This document shows, piece after piece, positions 54,269 through 62,577 of a DNA stretch of 64,000 nucleotides. Below the pieces are notes generated by a model that saw only the letters and a list, made by a program, of their open reading frames with translations, made no database searches and was not told where the DNA came from. The first letter of the stretch is position 1. Every line of letters starts with the position of its first letter. The DNA is taken from the NCBI RefSeq assembly GCF_000380335.1, contig NC_021149.1, positions 930,001 through 994,000 on the forward strand, in the 5' to 3' direction. This stretch comes from Azotobacter vinelandii CA (GTDB lineage: Bacteria; Pseudomonadota; Gammaproteobacteria; Pseudomonadales; Pseudomonadaceae). Both the position numbers and the translations under genes were made by a program.

Positions 54269-55186
54269 TCAGCCCGCGTGGCGCTTGGCGTACATCCGGC
54301 ACTCGGCGAGCAGGGCCAGCAGGTTGGGGTCGCGCTCGCGGCTCTTGAGGAACACCACGCCGATCTGCTGCTGCAGGCGGTAGCGCGTCTCGAGCGGGAT
54401 CAACCGTATGCGGTTCTCGTACACCGCGGCGATGCGCCCCGGCAGCAGGGCGTAACCGACCCCGGAGCTGACCATGCTGAGCAGGGTGAAGATGTCGTTG
54501 ACCTGCATCGCCACCTTGGGCGCGAAGCCGGCCTGGCGGAACACGCGCAGGGCGTCCTGGTGGGTGGCGAAGCCCTGGGTCAGGGTGATGAAGGTGGCTT
54601 CGCGCAGTTCGGCCAGGTCGACCTCGGCCTGGCCGGCGAAAGGCGAGTCGACCGGTACGGCGAGGAAAATGTCGTCGCGAAACAGCGGCAGCGACTCGCA
54701 GTCCGGATCGCTCACGCTGTCGTTGAGCGAGACCAGGATGGCGTCCAGCTCGAGGTTCTTCAGCTTGTACAGCAGGTCGATGTTGGAGCCGAGGATCAGG
54801 TCGATGTTCAGCGTGCTGCGCCGCAGCTTGAGGCCCATGATCAATTGCGGCACGGTCTTCACCGTCAGCGAGTAGAGCGCGCCGAGCTTGAAGCGCTCGG
54901 CGGAGAAGCCGGCGGCCTCGCGGGTCAGGCGCACGGTGTCGAGCACGTCGGCGACCAGCTTCTGCGCGCGGTCCTCCAGCACATGGGCGCTCTCCAGCGG
55001 CGTCAGCTTGCGTCCTTCGCGCTTGAACAGCGGGCAGCGCAGAGCGTTCTCCAGCGAATGCAGGGCGCGGTGCACGCTGACCGTGCTGGTGTCCAGCTCG
55101 GCGGCGGCGCGCGACAGGTTGCCGCTGCGCATGAAGGCCAGGAAAATTTCCAGTTTCTTGAACGTCAGTTCTTCGTCGATCTGCAT
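54269..55186 (-). CDS. mdcR: LysR-family regulator of malonate genes
   Basis: A 305-residue LysR regulator. HTH near 10-60 (LEIFLAFMRSGNLSRAAAEL, TSTVSVHRALHSLENALRCP). The long co-inducer domain has LGALYSLTVKTVPQLIMGLK and LILGSNIDLLYKLKNLELDA. The MdcR assignment rests on its position at the end of the mdc block and on resemblance to pseudomonad MdcR; malonate or malonyl-CoA is the expected co-inducer. The start at 55186 is the conserved MQIDEELTFKKLE. It is expected to bind upstream of mdcA. Confidence 0.87.
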   Translation of the reverse strand: MQIDEELTFKKLEIFLAFMRSGNLSRAAAELDTSTVSVHRALHSLENALRCPLFKREGRKLTPLESAHVLEDRAQKLVADVLDTVRLTREAAGFSAERFKLGALYSLTVKTVPQLIMGLKLRRSTLNIDLILGSNIDLLYKLKNLELDAILVSLNDSVSDPDCESLPLFRDDIFLAVPVDSPFAGQAEVDLAELREATFITLTQGFATHQDALRVFRQAGFAPKVAMQVNDIFTLLSMVSSGVGYALLPGRIAAVYENRIRLIPLETRYRLQQQIGVVFLKSRERDPNLLALLAECRMYAKRHAG

Positions 55187-55415
55187 GGGTTGCCACCGCG
55201 GATGGGGGCCGCCTCCAGCGGCGGTTGCTCCGGTCTTCGCTGCGAGTCTAACGGGCGCTTCGTCCGACGGGCAGCATCCGCCGTGGCAAATCGCCGGTTG
55301 CCGAGCGTGCGGAACCTGCCGCATTATCCTCACGTTCCGTGAGGCCTCCCGGTCGCCCGAGAGGGCTGTGGCGGCTTCGGCTTTCATCCACCTTCAATCG
55401 ATAAAGGAGAGGGGC

Positions 55416-55883
55416 GTGAACGAGATTCAGCGTTTCCTTGCCCATGCCATCCAGCTGGAGAAGGAGTCGTCCCGCCGCTATGCCGAGCTGGCCGAAGCCA
55501 TGACCGCCCTCGGCAATGCCGAGGTGGCGGATTTCTTCCAGCAGATGTCCCACTATTCCCGCTTGCATCAGCGCGAGGCCATGGAGCGCGGCGGCTTCCA
55601 CGATCTGCCGAAGCTGGCGGCCGACGAGTACGACTGGCCCGAGGGCTCCAGCCCGGAAGCCGCCTGGGGGCCGGTGGCCCCGGACATCGACGTCCTCGGC
55701 GCCATGGCGCTGGCCATGCACGGCGAGCAGCGCAGCCACGAGTACTACCAGAAGATCGCCGACGAAACCGCCGACCCGGAGGTGAAGGCGATGGCCACGG
55801 AGTTCGCCGACGAGGAGGCTGAGCACGTGGAGCAACTGGATGTCTGGCAGGCCAACCTGTCCAAGCTGAGCGCCGCCAGCTGA
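55416..55883 (+). CDS. Ferritin-like/rubrerythrin-type diiron protein
   Basis: A 155-residue four-helix protein. Diiron ligands of the rubrerythrin type are visible as E..E-x-x-R/H pairs: AIQLEKESSRRYAELAE, MSHYSRLHQREAMERGG, AMALAMHGEQRSHEYYQ, ATEFADEEAEHVEQLD. It lacks the C-terminal rubredoxin domain. The GTG start at 55416 follows AAGGAGAGGG. Probable role in peroxide detoxification or iron handling. It is upstream of a strong terminator, so probably monocistronic. Confidence 0.8.
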   Translation: MNEIQRFLAHAIQLEKESSRRYAELAEAMTALGNAEVADFFQQMSHYSRLHQREAMERGGFHDLPKLAADEYDWPEGSSPEAAWGPVAPDIDVLGAMALAMHGEQRSHEYYQKIADETADPEVKAMATEFADEEAEHVEQLDVWQANLSKLSAAS

Positions 55884-55925
55884 TCCCCCAGGGCGGAGCC
55901 GCTCCGCGGCCCGCCGTCATTCCCG

Positions 55926-55960
55926 AAGGCCGGACGATGCGCGATGCGTCGTCCGGCCTT
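55926..55960. terminator. Intrinsic terminator after the rubrerythrin-like gene
   Basis: An 11-bp stem AAGGCCGGACG (55926-55936) with CGTCCGGCCTT (55950-55960), followed by CGGCTTTCC. Confidence 0.75.
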
Positions 55961-56033
55961 CGGCTTTCCGGACGTTCACAGTCTGTTCACATTCCTGTCA
56001 CATCGGGATAATGACCCGCTGCGAAGCGCCATG

Positions 56034-56060
56034 TCGCTCGTCGCTCATTGGGAATGAGCG
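56034..56060. repeat. Repeat related to the core of the 12430-12607 palindrome
   Basis: GTCGCTCGTCGCTCATTGGG followed by AATGAGC matches the reverse complement of the centre of the palindromic element at 12430-12607 with about three mismatches. A small dyad GCTCATTGGGAATGAGC is present in it. It is in the leader region upstream of the LTA-synthase-like gene. Confidence 0.6.
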
Positions 56061-56154
56061 TACCCCTCTCCCTGCGCCTGGCCCCGTGCCAGGCGCAGGT
56101 TCCGCCGCAACAAGGGAAACAATCGATGACAAGCCCTCGACTGGCAGGATTTTC

Positions 56155-58365
56155 GTGAGCCTCATTCGCCGCTGCTTGCAGCACCCTCTGTCCTCCCTCG
56201 CCGCCCTGATCGGCTTGCTGCTCGCCGTTCCCCTGGGCCTGCGCCTGGCCCTGGGCTGGTCCGACCCGCTCGGCTATCTGTCGGACCTGGGCATTGCCGG
56301 CCTGCTGGTCGTGCTTCTACAGCGCCGTCCATGGTGGCTGGCGTTGCCGGTGCTGTCGGTGTGGTGCCTGATGACCCTGGCCTCGGTCGAGCTGGTCAGT
56401 GCGGTCGGCAGGCTGCCGAGCATGGCGGACGTCCATTACCTGCTCGACTTGCAGTTCCTGGAAAACTCCACTGGCGGCGGTTTCGCCCAGCCCTGGCTGG
56501 CCGCCGCCCTGGCGTCCGGCCTGGCGTTCTGGCTGATCGCCCGCTGGGCCGGCCGTTCGAAACCCGCCGCAGGCTTGCCCCGGCACGCCTGGACGGTTCC
56601 GGCGCTGCTCCTGCTGGTCCACGGCGGCGTGCAATACCGGTATCCCAGCGAGGAGGACCCGTGGCGGCTGTTCAACCTGCCGCACCAACTGCTGGTGGCG
56701 GGCATCGGGGAGGGACAGGCCCGTCTGGAGGAATGGCTGGAAGGCGACGGCGCCGACACTCCACCGCGGATGGCGGGCCTCACCCGGCTCGACCTGGATG
56801 GACGGAAACTGCTGCCGGAGCCCGGACGCGCACGCAATGTGCTGCTGGTCGTGCTCGAAGGCATTCCGGGCGCCTATGTGGGGGTGAACCGGCATGCCCT
56901 GCACAGTAGCTACCGGGAAAACCCGATGCCGCACCTGAGCGCATGGGCCGAGCGCGGCATGAACACGCCCGACTACGTGCTGCACACCCATCAGACCATT
57001 CGCGGCCTGTATTCGATGCTCTGCGGCGACTACGACAAGCTCGACAACGGCACGCCCAAGGGGGTCGAGATGCTGGCTCTGACCCGGCGTAACCAGGACT
57101 GCCTGCCGGCCCGCCTGCGCAAGAACGGGTTCGCCACGCACTACCTGCAGGGCGCAGGCCTCAGGTTCATGGCCAAGGACCGGATCATGCCGCACATCGG
57201 CTTCGACACCACCCTGGGCCGGGAGTGGTTCGCCAGGCCGCCGTACCTGGATTTCCCCTGGGGCCAGGACGACAAGGCGTTCTTCGAAGGCGCACTGGAC
57301 TATGTCGGACAACTGCGGCGGCAGGAGCGGCCCTGGATGCTCACGCTGCTGACCGTCGGTACTCACCAGCCCTATTCGGCCCCCGAGGAATACCTGCAGC
57401 GCCATGACTCGCCCAAGCGGGCGGCGGTGGGCTATCTGGACGACGCGCTCGGGCAGTTCCTGACCGAACTGGAGCGGCGGGGCGTGCTGCGGGATACCCT
57501 GGTCATCGTCACTTCGGACGAATCCCATGGTATCGACGGCGTGCGCCTGGCCTCGTCCTGGGGCTTCGCCCTGGTGCTGGCGCCGGAGCGGGAGCGTTTG
57601 CCCAGGGTGAAGTCCGGGGTCTACGGGCACGTCGATCTGAGCGCCTCGGTACTCGACTACTTCGCTTTCCCGGTGCCCGCCAGCCTGAGCGGCCGTTCGC
57701 TGTTCCGCGACTACGAGACGGGCCGGGAGATTATGTCGTTCACCAACGGCAAGCTGCGCTATCACGATGGCCGGGGAACCCTGACCGAATGCGATTTCCA
57801 GCAGCGCTGCCGGTATTACGCGAGCGAAGGTTTCATCGCCGAGCGAGCGACCTTTCTCGGCCAGTATGGCGGCAAGCGTGCGCGACAGATAATGTCGAGG
57901 GCCGCCGCGCTGGACAGCGCCCTGCTGCGTACCGCGTCGAACCGACGCTATCAGTTCGGAAGTCCGGCGAGAATCCCGCTGCGGGCGCAAGTCGAGGACG
58001 ACTGGGCCGACAACCTCATCGGCGCCCAGTATCTGGAGATGCCCAAGGGATCGCACACCCGCGTGCGCCTGACCGTCCGCGCCGTGGAGCCGCGACAGAA
58101 CGCCTACATTCTGCTCAAGGCCAAGGAGTTCGAGCAGGACGTGCCCCTGGGCCTGCCGACGGAAATGCTGGTCACGCCCGAACAGCCGCTGGAGATGGAT
58201 TTCGGTTTCGACAATCCGGAGTCGCGCAAGGCGTTCTCCTTTCACCTGCTCGGCTATGGGCCGGGCGCCATCGAGATAAGCGACTTCAGCGTGATCACCG
58301 AGTTGCCGGGACAGGCGGAATCGCTGGACGAAGTCGCGGACGACGACGATGCCCGGTCGAGCTGA
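56155..58365 (+). CDS. LTA synthase-like sulfatase-fold membrane transferase
   Basis: A 736-residue protein with about five N-terminal membrane helices (to about 200) and a periplasmic alkaline-phosphatase/sulfatase fold. Active-site region: ARNVLLVVLEGIPGAYVGV (metal Glu), nucleophile Thr in HTHQTIRGLYSMLCGD, then TVGTHQPYSAPEEY and VIVTSDESHGIDG with metal Asp/His. Such enzymes move phosphoglycerol or phosphoethanolamine groups, for example to periplasmic glucans. The C-terminal region (from about 560) has a beta-rich extension. The GTG at 56155 has AGGA before it; an ATG at 56011 upstream would add a non-hydrophobic leader. Substrate unknown. Confidence 0.78.
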   Translation: MSLIRRCLQHPLSSLAALIGLLLAVPLGLRLALGWSDPLGYLSDLGIAGLLVVLLQRRPWWLALPVLSVWCLMTLASVELVSAVGRLPSMADVHYLLDLQFLENSTGGGFAQPWLAAALASGLAFWLIARWAGRSKPAAGLPRHAWTVPALLLLVHGGVQYRYPSEEDPWRLFNLPHQLLVAGIGEGQARLEEWLEGDGADTPPRMAGLTRLDLDGRKLLPEPGRARNVLLVVLEGIPGAYVGVNRHALHSSYRENPMPHLSAWAERGMNTPDYVLHTHQTIRGLYSMLCGDYDKLDNGTPKGVEMLALTRRNQDCLPARLRKNGFATHYLQGAGLRFMAKDRIMPHIGFDTTLGREWFARPPYLDFPWGQDDKAFFEGALDYVGQLRRQERPWMLTLLTVGTHQPYSAPEEYLQRHDSPKRAAVGYLDDALGQFLTELERRGVLRDTLVIVTSDESHGIDGVRLASSWGFALVLAPERERLPRVKSGVYGHVDLSASVLDYFAFPVPASLSGRSLFRDYETGREIMSFTNGKLRYHDGRGTLTECDFQQRCRYYASEGFIAERATFLGQYGGKRARQIMSRAAALDSALLRTASNRRYQFGSPARIPLRAQVEDDWADNLIGAQYLEMPKGSHTRVRLTVRAVEPRQNAYILLKAKEFEQDVPLGLPTEMLVTPEQPLEMDFGFDNPESRKAFSFHLLGYGPGAIEISDFSVITELPGQAESLDEVADDDDARSS

Positions 58366-58536
58366 GGCGTCCCCGGACGGATGGGCGGCGTCCCGCGGGA
58401 GAGGTTTGCGGCGGAATCGGGTTCACATTTCGGCTTCGTTTGTGTAGGGTCGCTGGCGGGTGTCGGGTCCGCGGGTGCGGCCGGACAGGTTTCTTGTGTC
58501 GGTCGGGCCGCCGCACAGCCGAATGCGAGCGACCTC

Positions 58537-59898
58537 ATGAATCGAGACCATTCCCGAGGGGCGTTGCCGTCCGCGCAGCGCCTGGCCGACAGAGCTTTCG
58601 ACGCCCTCGAGCGTTTCCTCCACATAGAAGCGGTCAGCGGCATCGTCCTGCTGATTTCCGCCGCCACGGCGCTGATCTGGGCCAACTCGCCGGCCGCAGC
58701 GAGCTATGCGCATCTGTGGCATACGCCGCTCACCTTCGGAATCGGCGAGCATGTCGTCTCGCATTCCCTGCACTTCTGGATCAACGACGCGTTGATGACG
58801 GTGTTTTTCCTGGTCGTCGGCATGGAGATCCGCAGGGAAATCCATGCCGGAGCCCTGGCGAGTCTCGGCCAGGCCGCCCTGCCCATGGTGGCGGCCCTGG
58901 GCGGCGTGGCGATGCCGGCGCTTGTGTACCTCTCCGTCAACGGCGGCGAAGGTCTTCGCCAGGGCTGGGCGGTACCGACGGCGACCGACATCGCCTTCGC
59001 CGTGGGGGTGCTGGCCTTGCTGGGCAAATCGATTCCCGGTTCCGTGCGGGTCTTTCTGCTGGCCCTGGCGATCATCGACGACATCGCTGCGGTACTGATC
59101 ATCGCGCTGTTCTTTTCGGGCGGGCTCGATCCGGCGGGCTTCCTGATCGCGGGAGTCGGAATAGCGCTGGTACTGGGCTTCCAGCAGATCGGCATCGGCT
59201 CGGCCTATGCCTACGTCATCCCCGGCGCCCTGGTGTGGTTCGGTCTGCTGTGGAGCGGGGCGCATCCGACGCTGGCGGGCGTGATTCTCGGCTTGATGAC
59301 GCCGGTCTTCCCGGCGCGCAGCGTCGAGAGCCCCATCGAAACGGCGACATGCGCCATCAAGGACTTCGTCGAGCGAGTGCAGCATGGCTCGGAGGATGCG
59401 CACCGCCTGATGCAGCCGGTGAAGCGGCTCCGCCACGCGCAGCGCGAACTGCTGCCGCCCGTCGTCCGTGTGCAGATGGCGCTGCATCCGTGGGTCGCCT
59501 ATGCGGTCATGCCGCTGTTCGCGCTCGCCAACGCCGGCGTGAACCTCGATGGCGTCGATCCGGGAAATGGCGGCTCGTCGAGCGTGGTGCTCGGCGTTTC
59601 GCTGGCCCTGATCGTCGGCAAGCCGCTGGGCATCATGCTCAGCAGCTGGATACTGGTCCGCCTGGGCTGGTGCCGTCTCCCGGAAGGCATGAACTGGTCG
59701 TGGATGTGGCTGATCGGCTGTCTGGCCGGTATCGGCTTCACCATGTCGATCTTCATCGCCACGCTCGCCTTCGACGATGCCAGCCTGCTGAGCGCCGCGA
59801 AGCTGGGGGTGCTTCTCGCCTCGGGGCTGGCCGGAGCGATCGGCCTCGTTCTCGGACGTATCCTGGTCTTGCGCGCAAGGGCCGCCGACAGCCGCTGA
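58537..59898 (+). CDS. nhaA: Na+/H+ antiporter NhaA
   Basis: A 453-residue antiporter with 12 helices. The functional Asp pair is in [19 protein letters not shown] (DD). Other NhaA marks: [70 protein letters not shown] and [20 protein letters not shown] cytosolic loop of about 50 residues (around 265-320) makes it somewhat longer than E. coli NhaA. Electrogenic 2H+/Na+ exchange is the family function. Ends in a GC-rich hairpin. Confidence 0.94.
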   Translation: MNRDHSRGALPSAQRLADRAFDALERFLHIEAVSGIVLLISAATALIWANSPAAASYAHLWHTPLTFGIGEHVVSHSLHFWINDALMTVFFLVVGMEIRREIHAGALASLGQAALPMVAALGGVAMPALVYLSVNGGEGLRQGWAVPTATDIAFAVGVLALLGKSIPGSVRVFLLALAIIDDIAAVLIIALFFSGGLDPAGFLIAGVGIALVLGFQQIGIGSAYAYVIPGALVWFGLLWSGAHPTLAGVILGLMTPVFPARSVESPIETATCAIKDFVERVQHGSEDAHRLMQPVKRLRHAQRELLPPVVRVQMALHPWVAYAVMPLFALANAGVNLDGVDPGNGGSSSVVLGVSLALIVGKPLGIMLSSWILVRLGWCRLPEGMNWSWMWLIGCLAGIGFTMSIFIATLAFDDASLLSAAKLGVLLASGLAGAIGLVLGRILVLRARAADSR

Positions 59899-59908
59899 CG
59901 GACGAATC

Positions 59909-59939
59909 GAGCCGGGCCGGCCGATATCCGGCCCGGCTC
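59909..59939. terminator. GC-rich hairpin after nhaA
   Basis: A perfect 12-bp stem GAGCCGGGCCGG/CCGGCCCGGCTC with a 7-nt loop, between convergent nhaA and the TonB-dependent receptor gene. No T-run, so it may be a weak terminator. Confidence 0.6.
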
Positions 59940-60026
59940 GCGGCGCCTTGCTCGGCGTGCCGGTCGCGGCAAGAACCGCGGCTTCGGTAGCGGGCCCGAT
60001 CCCGCCGGCGGGTCGCGGGCGGCCTC

Positions 60027-62459
60027 TCAGAATTCCAGCGTGGTGGAGAGCTGGAACTGCCGGGCCTCGCCGAGCGACACGTAGTACTGGTTGGCGCTGG
60101 ACGAGTAGTAGGTCTTGTCGAACAGGTTCTTCACGTTGAACTGCAGGCCGAGCTTGTGTTCGCCGATCCGGGTGTCGTAAGTGGCGAACAGGTCGGTCAC
60201 CGTGTAGGCGGGCAGGGTGAAGGAGTTGGCCGAGTCCCCCGAGCGCTTGCCCACGTAGCGGGTGCCGCCGCCCAGCCGCAACTGGTCGCCGCCGAACAGG
60301 CTGCCGGCGTCGTAGACCAGCGAGGCCGAGGCGGTGGTCTTGGCCACGTTCTGCAGGTGGTTGTCCTCCAGTTCGGGGTCGTCGGTCACCTCGGCGTGCA
60401 GCCAGGCATAGCTGCCGATCAGGCTCCAGCGCTCGCCGAGCTGGCCGCTGACGTCCAGCTCCAGGCCGTAGGAGCGGACCTTGCCGGCGGCGCGGCTGTA
60501 GCTGTCGCCGCTGGCGTCCAGTTGGCTGACCAGCACGTTGCGCTTGTGGATGTCGAACAGCGCCAGGTTGGCGGTGATCCTTCCCGGAATGTCCAGCTTG
60601 CCGCCGATCTCCCAGGAGCGCGCCTCTTCCGGCGCGACCGAGCCGTCGAGGATCTGATTGTTGCCCAGCGGCGCGATGGTCGAGTTGGGCTTGAAGGAGT
60701 AGGTGTAGCTGCCGTACAGCGAGACCTCGTCGCTCACCTTGTAGACCAGGCCGGCGCGCGGCGTCCATTCGTGGTCCTGGACGTCGGTGTTGGCCTGGAA
60801 CGGCCGGCCGCGCCCGGCCCACTGATCGTAGCGCTGGTAGCGCGTGCCGAGCACCAGGATCCAGCGCTCGTTCAGGTGGATGGAGTCCTGGATGTAGGCG
60901 GAGTCGGTGCGCAGCTTGTCGGTCTGGTCGCTGCTGGCGGCATCGACGTTGTCGGACGCCCCGACCTGGCCGTAGACGGGGTTGCTGTAGCTGATCGTCG
61001 AGGTGGCGCCGCGGATCAGGTCGGCACGGAAGATCTTGCGCTTCTCGCTGTCGATGCCGGTCATCAGTTCGTGGCGCAGGCCGAACAGCTCGAAATCGCC
61101 GTTCAGGCCGAGCCGGGCGAAGCTGTTGGTGCTGACCGCGCCGTGGGTGCCGTCGACGCGGCGCGTCACGGTCTTGCTGCTGGTGTTGACCGCGGTCGCC
61201 CGCGCCTGGTTGTCGTCGTAGGTCTCGCGGGTCCAGCCGTAGGCGAAGTGGCCTTTCCAGTGCTCGTCGAAATCGTGGTCGATGCTGAAGCGGGTCAGGT
61301 CGGAGCGGCCGTCGGTGATGTTGAACTCCTCGTCCAGCCGGCGCCTGCGGGAGATGTCCAGCGGTCGCCCGGTGCCCGGATCGATGGCCGTGCCGCGATC
61401 GAACGGATAGCTGTATTCGCGGTGCTCATAGCTCAACAGCACGGTGGTGTCCGCGCCGTACCAGGCCAGCGAGGGCGCGATGACCGTCTCGCGGTTGGTG
61501 CCGAAGTTGCGCCAGTAATCCTCGTCCTCGTAGTCGACGATGAGCCGGTAGGCCAGCCCGGAGTCGCCCAGCGCACCGGTGCTGTCGAACTGGCCGCCGC
61601 TGCCGTTGCGCCCGTGCGCATAGGACGAGGTGCTGGCCGAGACGGCGTGGCGGGAAACCAGTTCCGGCTTCTTGCTCACCAGGTTGACCACGCCGCCCGG
61701 GTCCTGGATGCCGTACAGCAGGCTCGCCGGCCCCTTGAGCACTTCGACGTGGTCGACGCTGGCGGTGAAGTTGCGGCCGAGGATCGAGGGAATGCCGTCG
61801 CGCATGATCGAACCGTCGCGGTTGTCGCCGAAGCCGCGCTTGGTCACCGCGTCCTGGGTGCCGCCCAGGGTGTTGGCCTGGGTGATGCCGCTGATGTTGT
61901 TCAGTGCGTCGTCCAGGTTGCGCGGGCGCTGGTCCTTGACCACCTGGGCGGCGACCACGTTGATCGTCTGCGGAATCTCCAGCACCGGCGTGTCGCTGCG
62001 CATGATCGAGGCGACCGGCTCCGGCTGGTAGCTGTCCGGCGTGCCGCCGGTGCCGCTGATCAGGGTGCTCGGCAGGTTCATCAGCGCGCCGTCGCTGGCC
62101 AGGCGCTGCAGGGTCAGGGTGCGCTCGTCGAGCTGGCGATAGGTGTAGCCGGAGCCGGCGAGCAGCCGTTCGAGGGCGGCGGCGGCGCTCAGGTTGCCCT
62201 GCAGCGCCGCGCTCCGCACCTGGTATGGCGCCTCGTCGGTGTAGACCAGGCTGAGGCCGGTGATCCGGCTGAATTCGCCGAGCGCCCGTGGCAGCGGGCC
62301 GGCGGCGATGGCGAAGTCGTGGCGGCGGTCCTGCCAGGCGGCCTGCGCGGTTTCGGCCTGGGCCGGAGCCGGCGGCAGGCCGTTCAGGCCGACCCCCAGC
62401 AGGGCGGTCGCCAGGAGCCGTCGGGAAAGGCGGGACAGGGGAGGGAAGCGGTGGGTCAT
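60027..62459 (-). CDS. TonB-dependent siderophore receptor with STN signalling domain
   Basis: An 810-residue outer-membrane receptor. Signal peptide (starting MTHRFPPLSRLSRRLLATAL, cleaved after QAE), STN signalling domain about 40-120 (AIAAGPLPRALGEFSRITGL, GSGYTYRQLDERTLTL), plug domain with VLEIPQTINVVAAQVV, DHVEVLKGPASLLYGIQDPG and GVVNLVSKKP, then a 22-strand barrel ending in the C-terminal Phe (STTLEF). The STN domain means it can pass a ligand signal to FecR and the sigma factor encoded next to it. The ligand is a ferric siderophore of unknown type. The start at 62459 fits the signal peptide; another in-frame ATG lies at 62507. Confidence 0.9.
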   Translation of the reverse strand: MTHRFPPLSRLSRRLLATALLGVGLNGLPPAPAQAETAQAAWQDRRHDFAIAAGPLPRALGEFSRITGLSLVYTDEAPYQVRSAALQGNLSAAAALERLLAGSGYTYRQLDERTLTLQRLASDGALMNLPSTLISGTGGTPDSYQPEPVASIMRSDTPVLEIPQTINVVAAQVVKDQRPRNLDDALNNISGITQANTLGGTQDAVTKRGFGDNRDGSIMRDGIPSILGRNFTASVDHVEVLKGPASLLYGIQDPGGVVNLVSKKPELVSRHAVSASTSSYAHGRNGSGGQFDSTGALGDSGLAYRLIVDYEDEDYWRNFGTNRETVIAPSLAWYGADTTVLLSYEHREYSYPFDRGTAIDPGTGRPLDISRRRRLDEEFNITDGRSDLTRFSIDHDFDEHWKGHFAYGWTRETYDDNQARATAVNTSSKTVTRRVDGTHGAVSTNSFARLGLNGDFELFGLRHELMTGIDSEKRKIFRADLIRGATSTISYSNPVYGQVGASDNVDAASSDQTDKLRTDSAYIQDSIHLNERWILVLGTRYQRYDQWAGRGRPFQANTDVQDHEWTPRAGLVYKVSDEVSLYGSYTYSFKPNSTIAPLGNNQILDGSVAPEEARSWEIGGKLDIPGRITANLALFDIHKRNVLVSQLDASGDSYSRAAGKVRSYGLELDVSGQLGERWSLIGSYAWLHAEVTDDPELEDNHLQNVAKTTASASLVYDAGSLFGGDQLRLGGGTRYVGKRSGDSANSFTLPAYTVTDLFATYDTRIGEHKLGLQFNVKNLFDKTYYSSSANQYYVSLGEARQFQLSTTLEF

Positions 62460-62492
62460 CGAGGTCTTCTCATGCGCATGGTCTGCATCGAT

Positions 62493-62510
62493 GCGAATGA
62501 ATCGCAATTC
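62493..62510. promoter_or_regulatory. Possible Fur box upstream of the TonB receptor gene
   Basis: GCGAATGAATCGCAATTC partly matches the Fur consensus GATAATGATAATCATTATC (about 10 of 18 aligned positions). It lies 34 bp upstream of the receptor start, between receptor and fecR. Iron regulation here is expected by analogy, but the match is weak. Confidence 0.35.
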
Positions 62511-62577
62511 GACTACTACACGGAACCCGCGCCGGATTACCTCACCGGAAAATGAAAAAAAATCGAGGTTGCTCGAT

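Noticed and set aside
60156-62555. A roughly 800-codon plus-strand open frame opposite the TonB-dependent receptor
   Set aside because: The receptor frame has signal peptide, STN, plug and barrel; the antisense frame is rich in Ala/Val/Gly repeats and has no domain.
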